Shown: one piece after another, positions 18,651 through 28,497 of the stretch
Layout: each line of letters starts with the position of its first letter
Numbering within the stretch: the stretch's first letter is position 1
Assembly: GCF_003007685.1 (NCBI RefSeq)
Contig: NZ_PXNN01000014.1
Location: 1-64,000, forward strand
DNA: 64,000 bases
Reading direction: 5' to 3'
Source: Marinobacter halophilus
GTDB lineage: Bacteria > Pseudomonadota > Gammaproteobacteria > Pseudomonadales > Oleiphilaceae
Position numbers and translations under genes: made by a program
The notes under the pieces: model-generated
What the model saw: the letters and a program-made list of their open reading frames with translations, nothing else
The model's database searches: none
What the model was told of the DNA's origin: nothing

Positions 18651-21292
18651 TGAATGTCGTCCAGCATGGTACAGAGGTCCTGTTGCAGGGCCTGGCACAC
18701 GCCCGAGTCGCGCAGGGGTTCGCCGTGCTCATCGGTAATAAAGAACACGTCTTCAACCCGCTCGCCCAGGGTGGCGATTTTGGCGTTGGTCAGTCGCACC
18801 CGGTGTTCCAGCAACACCTGACCAATCCGGGCCAGCAGGCCAGGGCGGTCAGGGGTGATTACTTCCATCACCGTGCGCTGGTTGATGGTGTCGTTGGAAA
18901 ACGTCACTTCCGTAGGGAAGGCAAAGTGCTTCAGTTGCCGGGGCGTGCGCCGGTGAATAATGTCCGGGTAGTCTTCCGGGTCATCGAGTTCTTCGATCAG
19001 GCGTTTGCGGGTCCGCTCTTTGCGGGCCGGGTCCACGCCAAGGGGCTGGCCCTGCTCGTCGAGCACCACGTAGGAGCTGATCGAGTGAGGCCCTTCGCTG
19101 CTGTTGATGCGAGCGTCCACGATGTTCAGATTCAGCTGTTCCAGCACGGCGGTGGTGGCGGCGAACAGCGCGACCCGATCCTTCATATAAATGATGATCT
19201 GGGAATAGCCGTCGGTTGGCCCGCCCCGGGTGTCACGGATCAGCACCAACGGGTCCGGATTATCGCCATGGCGGATAATCGCGGCGGTCTGCCAGGCGAT
19301 GTCGACGGTGGAGTCCTGCAGGAAGTAGTCATCGTCAACCGTGCCCCAGATATGCTCGATCTGGTCATCGGTCATGTTCTGCGCGTGCAGGATTCCGCGC
19401 GCCTCTTCACGGGTGGCATCAATCCAGGCCTGGCGATCGACGGGGGTATCGGTGCCCCGGCGCAGGGCGCGCTTGGTTTCAATGTAGAGCTGGCGCAACA
19501 GGGACGCCCGCCAGGTGTTCCAGAGTTTCGGGTTGGTGGCGCTGATGTCGCACACGGTGAGAATGTACAGGTAGTCCAGGTGGGCCTGACTGGGAATGGC
19601 GCGGGCAAAGGCCTGAATGATGTCCGGATCCGAGATGTCTTTGCGCTGGGCGGTCATCGACATCAGCAAATGGTTTTCCACCATCCAGGACACCAGCTGG
19701 GTATCCCGCTCACTCAGGTGATGGCGCTCGCAAAAAGCTTCGGCATCAATGGCGCCCAGTTCCGAGTGGTCACCGCCCCGGCCTTTGGCAACGTCATGAT
19801 AGAGGCCGGCGATAAACAGGGTTTCCAGCTTGGGCAGCCGGTGGATCAGGCGCGAGGCCAGGGGGTATTCATCACGCACATCTGTGCTGTTCAGGCGTAC
19901 CATGTTGCGGATGACCCGCATGGTGTGGGCATCCACGGTGTATATGTGGAACAGATCGTGCTGCATCTGGCCGATAATCTGGCCAAATTCCGGCAGGTAG
20001 CGGCCCAGCACGTTGTATTTTTTCATGGCCGACAGAGTCTGGTCGAGCGCGTGCGGGGTGCGCAGCAGTTCCATAAACAAGGTGGTTACTGCCAGGTCGG
20101 AGCGAAAGGCATCATCAATCAGGTGTCGGTGTGCCCGCAGGGAGCGAATGGTGGTGGCCCGGATGCCCTTGATCTCGGAGTGCTGGGCCATCAATACGAA
20201 AATTTCCATGATGGCGTAGGGGGCATAGGCGAAGACCTGATTGTTGATGGCTTCGATATAAAGGTTGCGCACTTGAAAGCGTTTGTTGAGTGGCCGGATT
20301 TCGTCTTCGCTGCCGCTGCCGATGATCGCCTCATCGTAGAACTGTAAAATGACGTCGGCGAGCTCGGCCAGGGCCAGCACGGTGCGGTAATAGGACTGCA
20401 TCATCAACTCGACCCCAAGGCGCTTGCCTTCGTCCTGGTAGCCCAGCATTTCCGCCAGTGCTCGCTGATGGTCGAACAGCAGCCGGTTTTCGTTGCGATC
20501 GGCGAGCAGTTGCAGGCCGTAGCGCAGTTGCCAGAGGAAGGTTTCTCCCTGATGCAGGATCTGGTGTTCTTCTTCGGTCAGAATGCTGAAGCGGGTCAGG
20601 TCCGTGGTGTTCTGCAGCCCGAAGTGCCGTTTGGTGATCCAGCCGATGGTCTGGATATCCCGCAGCGCACCGGGGGAGCCTTTCACGTTGGGCTCCAGGT
20701 TGTATTCTGTGTCGCCGTACTTCTGGTGGCGCCTCTGCTGTTCCGCTCGCTTGGCCAGAAAGTAGTCACGATCCGAGCTGACGTCGTCTGAAAAGATGGT
20801 GTCACTGAGCTCTTTGCGTAAGCCGTCCGGCCCGGCAATGGTCCGGGTCTCCAGCAGGTTGGTCAGGATGGTGATGTCCTGGCGGGCGGAAGCCACGGAT
20901 TCTTCCAGACTGCGGACGCTGTGGCCGATATCCAGCTTGAGATCCCACAATAAGGTAATGAAGGCGCCCAGATCGTCCTGCCAGCCTTCTTCTATGCCAT
21001 TGCGTGTCAGAATCAGCAGGTCAATGTCTGAGTGGGGGTGCAGTTCGCCCCGGCCATAGCCGCCGACGGCGATCAGCGCGATGTCAGAGGAGCGGGAGAG
21101 CGGATACCGGTTCCAGATCAGCCGCAGCACCTTGTCAATGGTGTTGGCCCGTGTATGAACCAGGGCTCTGACGTCGGCGCCTTGCCGAAACGCTTCAGCA
21201 TCCGTGTCATAGCTCGTCCTTAACAGCTCCCGGGCGGCAAAAACCGGTGAGGTATCGTTGCTGATGCGGGATTCCAGCTCGCTCCGATCCAC
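18647..21292 (-). CDS. glnD: [Protein-PII] uridylyltransferase/uridylyl-removing enzyme
   Basis: Encodes 881 residues from a GTG start at 21292. GlnD uridylylates or deuridylylates PII according to glutamine, setting nitrogen assimilation. The nucleotidyltransferase domain has GGYGRGELHPHSDIDLL (about 77-93). An HD domain with YHDVAKGRGGDHSELG (about 490) carries the removal activity. Two C-terminal ACT domains follow (about 690-770 and 800-880), for example VITPDRPGLLARIGQVL. Length and domain order are normal. It starts immediately after the map stop codon and overlaps dapC by 4 nt, so map, glnD and dapC form one transcription unit. Confidence 0.97.
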   Translation of the reverse strand: MDRSELESRISNDTSPVFAARELLRTSYDTDAEAFRQGADVRALVHTRANTIDKVLRLIWNRYPLSRSSDIALIAVGGYGRGELHPHSDIDLLILTRNGIEEGWQDDLGAFITLLWDLKLDIGHSVRSLEESVASARQDITILTNLLETRTIAGPDGLRKELSDTIFSDDVSSDRDYFLAKRAEQQRRHQKYGDTEYNLEPNVKGSPGALRDIQTIGWITKRHFGLQNTTDLTRFSILTEEEHQILHQGETFLWQLRYGLQLLADRNENRLLFDHQRALAEMLGYQDEGKRLGVELMMQSYYRTVLALAELADVILQFYDEAIIGSGSEDEIRPLNKRFQVRNLYIEAINNQVFAYAPYAIMEIFVLMAQHSEIKGIRATTIRSLRAHRHLIDDAFRSDLAVTTLFMELLRTPHALDQTLSAMKKYNVLGRYLPEFGQIIGQMQHDLFHIYTVDAHTMRVIRNMVRLNSTDVRDEYPLASRLIHRLPKLETLFIAGLYHDVAKGRGGDHSELGAIDAEAFCERHHLSERDTQLVSWMVENHLLMSMTAQRKDISDPDIIQAFARAIPSQAHLDYLYILTVCDISATNPKLWNTWRASLLRQLYIETKRALRRGTDTPVDRQAWIDATREEARGILHAQNMTDDQIEHIWGTVDDDYFLQDSTVDIAWQTAAIIRHGDNPDPLVLIRDTRGGPTDGYSQIIIYMKDRVALFAATTAVLEQLNLNIVDARINSSEGPHSISSYVVLDEQGQPLGVDPARKERTRKRLIEELDDPEDYPDIIHRRTPRQLKHFAFPTEVTFSNDTINQRTVMEVITPDRPGLLARIGQVLLEHRVRLTNAKIATLGERVEDVFFITDEHGEPLRDSGVCQALQQDLCTMLDDIQ

Positions 21293-22063
21293 TTAGAATG
21301 ACTCTTCCGAGCGCTTGGTCAGTACTTCAAAACCGTCGGCCGTCACCAGGATGGTGTGTTCCCACTGCGCCGAGAGCTTGTGGTCCTTGGTGACCACGGT
21401 CCAGCCATCTGCCAGCAGTTTGGTCTGGAGCTTGCCCTGGTTGATCATCGGTTCGATGGTGAACGTCATGCCTTCCTGCAGCTCCATGCCTGTGCCGGGC
21501 TTGCCGTAATGCATCACCTGCGGTTCCTCATGGAAGACCTTGCCGATGCCGTGGCCACAGTAGTCTCGCACCACTGAGTATCGATGTTTTTCAGCGTGCT
21601 GCTGAATCACGTGGCCGATGTCGCCCAGGCGGGCTCCTGGCTTAACCAGCTCAATACCTTTATACAGGCATTCCTGGGTGATCTGGATCAAACGCTCAGA
21701 CCCCGGTTTGGGCTTGCCGACAACCCACATTTTGCTGGTGTCGCCGTGGTACTCATCTTTAATAACGGTAACGTCAATGTTGATGATGTCGCCGTCTTTC
21801 AGCACTTTGTTCTCTGAGGGTATGCCATGACAGATAACATGGTTCACAGAAGTGCAGACAGACTTCGGAAACCCTTTGTAGTTGAGCGGGGCGGGTATCG
21901 CCTTCTGCTCATTGACAATATAGTCGTGACAGATGCTGTTCAGTTCTTCGGTGGTCACGCCGGGTTTGACGTGCTCGCCGATCATTTCCAGAACGTCGGC
22001 GGCCAGGCGGCCGGCTACGCGCATCTTTTCGATTTCATCGGGGGTTTTGATAGATACCTGCAT
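21293..22063 (-). CDS. map: Methionine aminopeptidase, type I
   Basis: Encodes 256 residues. It removes N-terminal Met from nascent proteins as a cytosolic metalloenzyme. Pita-bread fold motifs are present: VNHVICHGIPSE with the substrate His, INIDVTVIKDEYHGDTS with two metal Asp residues, DYCGHGIGKVFHEEP with metal His and proton-shuttle His, FTIEPMINQG with a metal Glu, and SAQWEHTILV with the final Glu. There is no N-terminal zinc-finger extension, so it is type Ia. It is divergent from rpsB, as in pseudomonads, and first in the map-glnD-dapC unit. Confidence 0.97.
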   Translation of the reverse strand: MQVSIKTPDEIEKMRVAGRLAADVLEMIGEHVKPGVTTEELNSICHDYIVNEQKAIPAPLNYKGFPKSVCTSVNHVICHGIPSENKVLKDGDIINIDVTVIKDEYHGDTSKMWVVGKPKPGSERLIQITQECLYKGIELVKPGARLGDIGHVIQQHAEKHRYSVVRDYCGHGIGKVFHEEPQVMHYGKPGTGMELQEGMTFTIEPMINQGKLQTKLLADGWTVVTKDHKLSAQWEHTILVTADGFEVLTKRSEESF

Positions 22064-22166
22064 CGGGCTTCCTGTTGATTTGCATCAAACCGGCATTTTA
22101 AGGGTCGGAGGGTTCCGGTACAAGGAAGCATGCAGGTAAAAGTAATGGCGTTTTGGCGCAGAATTA

Positions 22167-22313
22167 TGATATAAACGCGCCCGCTGGAAACAATTCCGGC
22201 AAATTCACACACGTGTCAGCACGTTGTCCCAGGGTGCCGGCTCCTGTTTTAAGGAGGCTGGTTGGGTCAATCGGACGCGTGGAGGCCTAACCCGAAGCTA
22301 AAAGGTAAATATC
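22167..22313 (+). promoter_or_regulatory. rpsB promoter and candidate S2 leader RNA
   Basis: An extended -10 element, TGATATAAA (22167-22175), is followed by a GC-rich discriminator (CGCGCCCGC), typical of stringently controlled ribosomal promoters. No good -35 is seen. The leader of about 130 nt contains paired segments, for example GGTTGGG with the later CCTAACC just before rpsB. Leaders of rpsB in gammaproteobacteria bind S2 for feedback control; assignment here is inferred from position and structure. Confidence 0.55.
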
Positions 22314-23063
22314 ATGGCTCAGGTAAATATGCGTGACCTGCTCAAGGCAGGTGCTCACTTCGGTCACCAGACTCGTTACTGGAACCCGAAAATGTCGAAG
22401 TTCATCTTCGGCGCCCGCAACAAGATTCACATCATCAACCTTGAACAGACTGTTCCTGCGATGAACGAAGCGCTGAATGTGATTCAGCAGCTGGCAGGCA
22501 ACAAGAACAAGATCCTGTTCGTTGGTACCAAGCGTGCTGCGTCCAAGATTATCAAGGAAGAAGCTCAGCGTTCAAACCAGCCGTACGTTAACCACCGCTG
22601 GTTAGGTGGCATGCTGACCAACTACAAAACAATCCGTCAGTCTATCCGTCGCTACCGTGATCTGGAAGCTCAGAGTCAGGACGGTACCTTTGACAAGCTG
22701 ACCAAGAAAGAAGCTCTCGAGCGTACCCGCGAGATGGACAAGCTTGAGCGTTCCATTGGCGGTATCAAGGACATGGGCGGTCTGCCGGATGCCCTGTTCG
22801 TGATCGACGTGGATCACGAGCGCATCGCCATCAAGGAAGCCAACAAGCTTGGCATCCCCGTTATCGGTGTGGTTGATACCAACAGCGATCCGGACGGCGT
22901 TGATTACGTGATTCCGGGTAACGATGACGCCATTCGCGCCATCCAGATCTACGTTCAGGCCGTTGCCGATACCTGCCTGGAAGCTGCCCAGTCTTCAGGC
23001 GGAGCTGACGAGTTTGTTGAAGTCAGCGAAGATGTTGCAGGCGCTGCTCCGGCCGCTGAGTAA
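22314..23063 (+). CDS. rpsB: 30S ribosomal protein S2
   Basis: A 249-residue ribosomal protein S2. It begins [20 protein letters not shown] and includes [16 protein letters not shown], the [19 protein letters not shown] segment and the P-D-A-L-F-V-I-D-V strand before [16 protein letters not shown]. The Ala/Glu-rich C-terminal tail is usual. S2 joins the small subunit late and helps recruit S1. It is the first gene of the rpsB-tsf pair; a hairpin with a 10-bp stem separates it from tsf and may set the ratio of the two products. Confidence 0.98.
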   Translation: MAQVNMRDLLKAGAHFGHQTRYWNPKMSKFIFGARNKIHIINLEQTVPAMNEALNVIQQLAGNKNKILFVGTKRAASKIIKEEAQRSNQPYVNHRWLGGMLTNYKTIRQSIRRYRDLEAQSQDGTFDKLTKKEALERTREMDKLERSIGGIKDMGGLPDALFVIDVDHERIAIKEANKLGIPVIGVVDTNSDPDGVDYVIPGNDDAIRAIQIYVQAVADTCLEAAQSSGGADEFVEVSEDVAGAAPAAE

Positions 23064-23090
23064 CACTTGAACTGACGGTTTGAGTTGTAA

Positions 23091-23120
23091 GGCATGCCCG
23101 CCTTTTTATCCGGGCATGCC
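23091..23120 (+). other. Perfect 10-bp stem-loop between rpsB and tsf
   Basis: GGCATGCCCG (23091-23100) is fully complementary to CGGGCATGCC (23111-23120) around a 10-nt loop CCTTTTTATC. There is no T tract afterwards, so it is more likely a partial attenuator or RNA-stability/processing hairpin than a full terminator. Confidence 0.65.
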
Positions 23121-23157
23121 TCCCCACCGAATTCGGAAACGATTAAGAGGATTGAAC

Positions 23158-24027
23158 ATGGCTGCAATTACCGCTGCAATGGTCAAAGAGCTGCGTGAGC
23201 GTACCGGCCTTGGCATGATGGAATGCAAGAAGGCGCTGGTTGAGGCGGAAGGCAGTGTTGACGCTGCGATTGAAGAGCTGCGCAAGTCTTCAGGCCTGAA
23301 AGCCGCCAAAAAAGCTGGCCGGACCGCCGCTGAAGGTGTGTCTCTGATCAAGATTTCTGACGACAACACCGTTGCCTACATTCTTGAAGTGAATTCTGAA
23401 ACGGACTTCGTAGCCCGTGACGATAACTTCCTGAACTTTGCCAACGACGTGCTGGGCGTTGCCTTTGAAAAAGGCGAAACTGACGTTGCCGCGCTGATGG
23501 CAGGCGACCTGGAGTCCAAGCGTGAAGCGCTGGTGCAGAAGATCGGTGAGAACATCACTGTTCGTCGCATCGTGAAAGTGGAAGGCCCGGTTGTTGGCGG
23601 CTACGTTCACAGCACCAACAAGATCGCTTGTGTTGTTGCGTTGACCGCTGGTGACTCTGAGCTGGCCCGCGACATCGCCATGCACGCCGCGGCTGTTAAT
23701 CCGCGCGTCGGCAAGCCGGAAGAAATGCCGCAGGAAGAGCTGGAAAAAGAGAAGGACATCATCAAGGCTCAGCCGGATATGGAAGGCAAACCTGCTGAAA
23801 TCATCGAGAAGATGATGGGTGGCCGTATCAAGAAGTTCCTGGCTGAAAACAGCCTGGTTGAGCAGCCGTTCGTCAAGAACCCGGACCAGAAAGTGGGTGA
23901 CCTGATCAAGTCCGCCGGTGGCGAACTGGTTGGTTTCGTTCGCTTGGAAGTGGGTGAAGGCATCGAAAGAGAAGAGGTGGATTTTGCTGCTGAAGTGGCT
24001 GCTGCCGCTGGCACAGGCAAGTCCTGA
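23158..24027 (+). CDS. tsf: Elongation factor Ts
   Basis: A 289-residue EF-Ts that exchanges GDP for GTP on EF-Tu. The start is ATG 23158 with AAGAGG upstream; an ORF extending to 23080 runs through the intergenic hairpin and is not used. The UBA-like N-terminus shows [18 protein letters not shown], followed by the core motif [14 protein letters not shown], both diagnostic. It is part of the rpsB-tsf operon. Confidence 0.98.
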   Translation: MAAITAAMVKELRERTGLGMMECKKALVEAEGSVDAAIEELRKSSGLKAAKKAGRTAAEGVSLIKISDDNTVAYILEVNSETDFVARDDNFLNFANDVLGVAFEKGETDVAALMAGDLESKREALVQKIGENITVRRIVKVEGPVVGGYVHSTNKIACVVALTAGDSELARDIAMHAAAVNPRVGKPEEMPQEELEKEKDIIKAQPDMEGKPAEIIEKMMGGRIKKFLAENSLVEQPFVKNPDQKVGDLIKSAGGELVGFVRLEVGEGIEREEVDFAAEVAAAAGTGKS

Positions 24028-24038
24028 TCTGCTTCTGA

Positions 24039-24158
24039 GTGTTGTCGCAAAGGGTGACAACACTACCTGAGTCTGCCACGTCTGCCGGGTTTCCCCGGCT
24101 TTCGTGGCGGGCTTGTATCTGAGATACCCCTTTTTTGAGGAGTATGTCAGATACAAGC
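24039..24158 (+). other. Three successive stem-loops between tsf and pyrH
   Basis: The gap holds three hairpins. The first is GTGTTGTC (24039-24046) with GACAACAC (24056-24063). The second is a nested structure over 24075-24108, with outer GCCACG/CGTGGC and inner GCCGGG/CCCGGC around TTTC. The third has a 12-bp perfect stem (24111-24122 with 24147-24158), extended by four inner pairs after one mismatch, and a T6 run in its loop. They probably terminate or process the rpsB-tsf transcript before pyrH. Confidence 0.6.
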
Positions 24159-24207
24159 CTGCAACGGGTTTGATACCGGATAGCCAACAGACGAAAAGGG
24201 GATCACC

Positions 24208-24936
24208 ATGCCGACATCTTCAAAAAACCAGCCCAGATACAAGCGTGTTCTGCTGAAGCTCAGTGGTGAAGCCCTGATGGGAGACCTCGGTTTCGGTATT
24301 GATCCCAAAGTCCTCGATCGCATGGCGCTGGAAATCGGGGCTCTGATTGGTATTGGCGTTCAGGTTGGCCTGGTCGTTGGCGGCGGTAACCTGTTCCGTG
24401 GCGCTGCCCTGAGCGCTGCCGGCCTTGATCGGGTAACCGGTGATCACATGGGCATGCTGGCCACAGTGATGAATGGCCTGGCGATGCGGGATGCCCTGGA
24501 GCGTTCCAATATCCGTACCCGTGTGATGTCTGCCATCCCGATGAGTGGCATTGTTGAGCATTACGATCGCCGGCGTGCGGTGCGTGACCTTAAGGAAGGG
24601 GATGTGGTGATCTTCAGTGCGGGGACCGGTAATCCGTTCTTTACAACCGATTCTGCTGCCTGCCTGCGCGGCATTGAGATCGAGGCCGATGCAGTACTGA
24701 AGGCAACTAAAGTGGATGGCGTATACAATGCCGATCCCCATCTTGATCCGACCGCGGTAAAATACGATCACCTGACCTACGATGAGGTTCTGGACAAGAA
24801 ATTGGGCGTGATGGACCTGACGGCCATTTGTCTGGCCCGTGACCACGGCATGCCGCTGCGGGTGTTCAACATGACTCAGCCTGGTGTGCTTACCCGCATT
24901 GTCACCGGCGAGAAAGAAGGCACATTGATAGAATAA
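24208..24936 (+). CDS. pyrH: UMP kinase
   Basis: A 242-residue hexameric bacterial UMP kinase of the amino-acid kinase fold, making UDP from UMP and ATP. Diagnostic segments are [50 protein letters not shown] and [20 protein letters not shown]. The start is ATG 24208 with AAAAGGGGA upstream. Between tsf and frr, as in most gammaproteobacteria. Confidence 0.98.
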   Translation: MPTSSKNQPRYKRVLLKLSGEALMGDLGFGIDPKVLDRMALEIGALIGIGVQVGLVVGGGNLFRGAALSAAGLDRVTGDHMGMLATVMNGLAMRDALERSNIRTRVMSAIPMSGIVEHYDRRRAVRDLKEGDVVIFSAGTGNPFFTTDSAACLRGIEIEADAVLKATKVDGVYNADPHLDPTAVKYDHLTYDEVLDKKLGVMDLTAICLARDHGMPLRVFNMTQPGVLTRIVTGEKEGTLIE

Positions 24937-25003
24937 TGGTTTCCGGCCCGCTAACAGCCGGTGACTTCGATAGAATCAGACGAACGAATTTGAGGATGCT
25001 GAC

Positions 25004-25561
25004 GTGATTAACGACATCAAAGCAGATGCCGAAAAGAAAATGCAAAAGAGCCTGGAAGCTCTGCACTCGGCTTTCAACAAGATCCGCACCGGCCGTGCCC
25101 ATCCGTCCATTCTGGACAGCGTGATGGTGAATTACTACGGTCAGGAAACGCCACTGAAGCAAATTGCCAGTGTCAACGTAGAGGATAACCGCACTCTGAT
25201 GATTACGCCTTGGGAAAAGAACCAGGTACCGGTCGTCGAAAAAGCCATCATGATGTCGGATCTGGGCCTCAACCCGTCGTCCAACGGCGACATCATTCGT
25301 GTGCCCATGCCCATGCTGACCGAGGAAACCCGGAAAGAAATGGTCAAACAGGCAAAAGCCGACGCCGAGCATGGCCGGGTGTCTGTCCGTAATGCCCGCC
25401 GCGACGCCAACACCATGCTCAAAGATCTGCTGAAAGAAAAAGAGATCAATGAAGACGATGAGCGCCGGGGTGAGGAAGAAGTCCAGAAGCTGACTGACAA
25501 GTACATCGCTGACGTTGATAAAATGCTGAAAGCGAAGGAAGAGGATCTCATGGCGGTCTGA
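25004..25561 (+). CDS. frr: Ribosome recycling factor
   Basis: Encodes 185 residues from a GTG start with GAGG nine bases upstream. RRF, with EF-G, splits post-termination ribosomes. The sequence has the conserved [29 protein letters not shown] and the C-terminal helix [16 protein letters not shown]. The length equals that of E. coli RRF. A 7-bp hairpin (25589-25611) separates it from uppS. Confidence 0.98.
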   Translation: MINDIKADAEKKMQKSLEALHSAFNKIRTGRAHPSILDSVMVNYYGQETPLKQIASVNVEDNRTLMITPWEKNQVPVVEKAIMMSDLGLNPSSNGDIIRVPMPMLTEETRKEMVKQAKADAEHGRVSVRNARRDANTMLKDLLKEKEINEDDERRGEEEVQKLTDKYIADVDKMLKAKEEDLMAV

Positions 25562-25588
25562 CCGCCAGGGCTATTCAGTACAAAGCAA

Positions 25589-25611
25589 GCGGCGGGTCAA
25601 CACTCCGCCGC
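25589..25611 (+). other. Intercistronic hairpin between frr and uppS
   Basis: GCGGCGG (25589-25595) pairs with CCGCCGC (25605-25611) around a 9-nt loop. There is no T tail, and it lies 12 nt before the uppS start, so an effect on uppS translation or RNA stability is possible. Confidence 0.45.
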
Positions 25612-25623
25612 ACAGAGGATTTC

Positions 25624-26394
25624 ATGACGGCACAAGTAACCGCAGAAATTCCGGTGACGGCAGATAGCTGTCCTCGGCATGTGGCCATTATCATGGATGG
25701 CAACAACCGGTGGGCGAAAGTTCATCGGCTCAAGGGAGTGGCAGGGCATAAAGCGGGCGTGAATGCGGTGAAAGCCGTCGTGGAAACCTGTGCCAGGGAA
25801 GGTGTGCAAGTGCTTACCCTCTTCGCCTTTTCCAGCGAAAACTGGCGCCGGCCGAAGGATGAAGTTTCGGCTTTGATGAGGTTGTTTCTGATTGCTCTGG
25901 AGCGTGAAGTCAGAAAGCTTCACCGGAACAACATCCGCCTCAGGATCATCGGTGACCGCTCTGCGTTCAATGCTGTTTTACAAGAGCATATGGACAAAGC
26001 CGAGGCGCTGACCCGCGACAATACCGCCATGACGCTGGTGATAGCTGCCAATTACGGCGGCCACTGGGATATTACCCAGGCTACCCGCAAGGTGGCTGAG
26101 CAGGTACAGGCCGGGGCATTGCAGGCATCGGATATCACGGATGATATGATCCAGCAGCATCTGAGCATCGGCGACCTGCCCATGCCGGATCTTCTGATTC
26201 GTACCGCAGGAGAGCAGCGCATCAGTAATTTCCTGTTGTGGCATCTGGCCTACACGGAATTCTACTTTTCCAGTGTGTACTGGCCAGACTTCAAGGCCGA
26301 GGAAATGCGCAAGGCCCTCGAGGCCTACAGCTGCCGCCAGCGTCGTTTTGGTCAGACAGATGACCAGATTGCGGCTCGAGCTTCACAACAATAA
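25624..26394 (+). CDS. uppS: Undecaprenyl diphosphate synthase
   Basis: A 256-residue cis-prenyltransferase that extends farnesyl diphosphate to the C55 carrier lipid for peptidoglycan and O-antigen. Motifs: HVAIIMDGNNRWAK with the catalytic Asp, FAFSSENWRRP, and PDLLIRTAGEQRISNFLLW followed by the E-F-Y-F segment. The rare-looking A in RTAGE replaces the common G in RTGGE; it is still compatible with function. It is followed by cdsA after 19 nt. Confidence 0.97.
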   Translation: MTAQVTAEIPVTADSCPRHVAIIMDGNNRWAKVHRLKGVAGHKAGVNAVKAVVETCAREGVQVLTLFAFSSENWRRPKDEVSALMRLFLIALEREVRKLHRNNIRLRIIGDRSAFNAVLQEHMDKAEALTRDNTAMTLVIAANYGGHWDITQATRKVAEQVQAGALQASDITDDMIQQHLSIGDLPMPDLLIRTAGEQRISNFLLWHLAYTEFYFSSVYWPDFKAEEMRKALEAYSCRQRRFGQTDDQIAARASQQ

Positions 26395-26413
26395 CGATAC
26401 AGCGACTTATACC

Positions 26414-27265
26414 GTGTTAAAAACCCGCATTATTACCGCACTCATTCTCGCGCCCATTGCCATTGGCGGGATCTTCTTCCTGCCACCGCTGGGTTTTGCG
26501 TTGTTTACCGGCGCCATCATTGCCCTCGGCGCCTGGGAGTGGGCGAACATGGCCAGCATTGAAGGTCAGCCGGGCCGCGTTGTGTATGCTCTGGCGGTTG
26601 CCGCACTTCTTTATCTGGTTTGGCTGTTAAAGCTACCGGCGGTGCCTTTGTTATGGCTGGCGGTCATCTGGTGGCTGGTATGTTTCTGGCTGGTGCGCCG
26701 CTATCCGGCTGGCTCCGACACCTGGGGCACCGTGCCACTGCGGGCGCTGATGGGCCTGTTTGTTCTGGTGCCAGCCTGGGTGGGGCTGAATCACCTTCGC
26801 ACCGGAGGGGTCCAGTTTGGTGAGGTCTCCAGCAATCTGATCGTTATTGTCTATATCTTCTTTGTGGTTTGGGTAGCGGACATCGGCGCGTATTTTGCGG
26901 GCAGAGCGTTTGGCAAAGCCAAATTGGCGCCCAAAGTCAGCCCTGGCAAGTCCTGGGCCGGCGTTTGGGGCGGTCTGGTAGCCGTGGCACTGCTGGCCGT
27001 GGTGGCCAGCGTACTGGCGGCGGCCAGCGTTACCGAAACTGTACTGTTAATCGCTGCCACTCTGCTGACCGGGTTTGTCTCGGTGCTGGGGGATCTGCTG
27101 GAAAGCATGCTCAAACGCTTCCGGGGTATCAAGGATAGCAGCCAGCTGCTTCCTGGCCATGGCGGCATTATGGACCGGGTCGACAGCCTTACCGCCGCTA
27201 TTCCGGTCTTTGCCTTGATGATCACCCTGCTGGGTTGGTTGACCACCGGTCACTGGTCGTTATGA
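26414..27265 (+). CDS. cdsA: Phosphatidate cytidylyltransferase
   Basis: Encodes 283 residues from GTG 26414, giving the family-typical N-terminus [12 protein letters not shown]. CdsA makes CDP-diacylglycerol from phosphatidate and CTP at the inner membrane. About eight hydrophobic segments are visible. The signature [20 protein letters not shown] continuing into DRVDSL is complete. It overlaps dxr by 4 nt (ATGA, 27262-27265). Confidence 0.95.
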   Translation: MLKTRIITALILAPIAIGGIFFLPPLGFALFTGAIIALGAWEWANMASIEGQPGRVVYALAVAALLYLVWLLKLPAVPLLWLAVIWWLVCFWLVRRYPAGSDTWGTVPLRALMGLFVLVPAWVGLNHLRTGGVQFGEVSSNLIVIVYIFFVVWVADIGAYFAGRAFGKAKLAPKVSPGKSWAGVWGGLVAVALLAVVASVLAAASVTETVLLIAATLLTGFVSVLGDLLESMLKRFRGIKDSSQLLPGHGGIMDRVDSLTAAIPVFALMITLLGWLTTGHWSL

Positions 27266-28446
27266 CAAAACGTTGCATTACCCTATTAGGTGCAACGGGT
27301 TCCATCGGGCTGAGCACGCTGGACGTTGTTCGCCGACACCCGGAACGATTCTCTGTCTACGCGCTGACCGCGGGCACCCGGGCCCGGGAGCTGGCAGCGC
27401 TGTGTCGCGAGTTTCGGCCCAGAGTCGCGGTAATGGCAGACTCATGCGCGGCCGGCGAGCTTGCCCGGCTGTTGAGTGATTGCCCGGATATCCAGGTACT
27501 TGCCGGGGACCAGGGGTTGTCTGCCGTGGCCGCGGCGGAGGATGCTGATACCGTGATGGCGGCTATTGTCGGCGCGGCCGGGCTGGCACCCACTCTGGCG
27601 GCGGTTCGCGCCGGCAAACGGGTACTCCTCGCCAACAAGGAAGCTCTGGTGATGACTGGCCAGCTGTTTATGGATGCAGTGGCCGATTCCGGTGCAGAGT
27701 TGCTACCGATCGACTCCGAACACAATGCCATCTTCCAGTGCATGCCGGCGGACAAAATTCGCGATCCCAAGGCCGCAGGTATTACCCGGATTCTGCTGAC
27801 GGCGTCCGGCGGTCCGTTCAGAACTTTCGCCGCCGAGCAGCTCAGAGAAGTCACCCCGGCGCAGGCTTGTGCGCATCCGAACTGGTCCATGGGCCAGAAA
27901 ATATCGGTCGACTCCGCCACCTTGATGAACAAGGGGCTCGAGCTTATCGAAGCCTGTTGGTTGTTCAACACCACGCCGGAACATGTCGAGGTTCATGTTC
28001 ACCCAGAGAGTATTATCCATTCTATGGTGGAGTATGCTGACGGCTCGGTACTGGCGCAGCTGGGCAGCCCGGATATGCGTACGCCGATTGCCAATGGCCT
28101 GGCCTGGCCAGAGCGGATTGAAGCCGGCGTGGCGCCGCTGGACCTGTTCTCGATTGGAAAGTTTCACTTTGAGCGCCCTGATCTTCAGCGCTTTCCTTGT
28201 CTGCGCCTCGCGGCGGAAGCCTTCGCCAGTGGCGGTACCGCCCCGGCAGTGTTGAATGCGGCCAACGAAGTGGCGGTGGCGGCGTTTCTTGAGGGCAGGC
28301 TGTGCTTTGCCGATATCCCCGTTATCATAGAGCGGACTCTGGCCGTTATCCCCGTGGTAACGGCGAGCGACTTCGAGACCATCTTCACGAAAGATGCCGA
28401 GGCGCGGGAGTGTGCCAGGGAACAGATCAGCCTGCTGTCTGTCTGA
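27262..28446 (+). CDS. dxr: 1-deoxy-D-xylulose 5-phosphate reductoisomerase
   Basis: A 394-residue enzyme of the MEP isoprenoid pathway, converting DXP to MEP with NADPH. It shows the NADPH-binding [18 protein letters not shown] at the N-terminus, [14 protein letters not shown], and [12 protein letters not shown] with the metal-binding Asp/Glu, followed by [29 protein letters not shown] and [11 protein letters not shown]. The start is ATG 27262, overlapping cdsA; a GTG-initiated extension (27235) lies within cdsA and is rejected. It supplies precursors for UppS upstream. Confidence 0.97.
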   Translation: MTKRCITLLGATGSIGLSTLDVVRRHPERFSVYALTAGTRARELAALCREFRPRVAVMADSCAAGELARLLSDCPDIQVLAGDQGLSAVAAAEDADTVMAAIVGAAGLAPTLAAVRAGKRVLLANKEALVMTGQLFMDAVADSGAELLPIDSEHNAIFQCMPADKIRDPKAAGITRILLTASGGPFRTFAAEQLREVTPAQACAHPNWSMGQKISVDSATLMNKGLELIEACWLFNTTPEHVEVHVHPESIIHSMVEYADGSVLAQLGSPDMRTPIANGLAWPERIEAGVAPLDLFSIGKFHFERPDLQRFPCLRLAAEAFASGGTAPAVLNAANEVAVAAFLEGRLCFADIPVIIERTLAVIPVVTASDFETIFTKDAEARECAREQISLLSV

Positions 28447-28497
28447 CCCCTGCGGGAATGTTCCCATATTCGCCTTTAGCCACTAACCGGAAAATCT

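Noticed and set aside
18650..20347. 565-residue open frame on the plus strand opposite glnD
   Set aside because: Antisense shadow of glnD, which has complete nucleotidyltransferase, HD and ACT domains.
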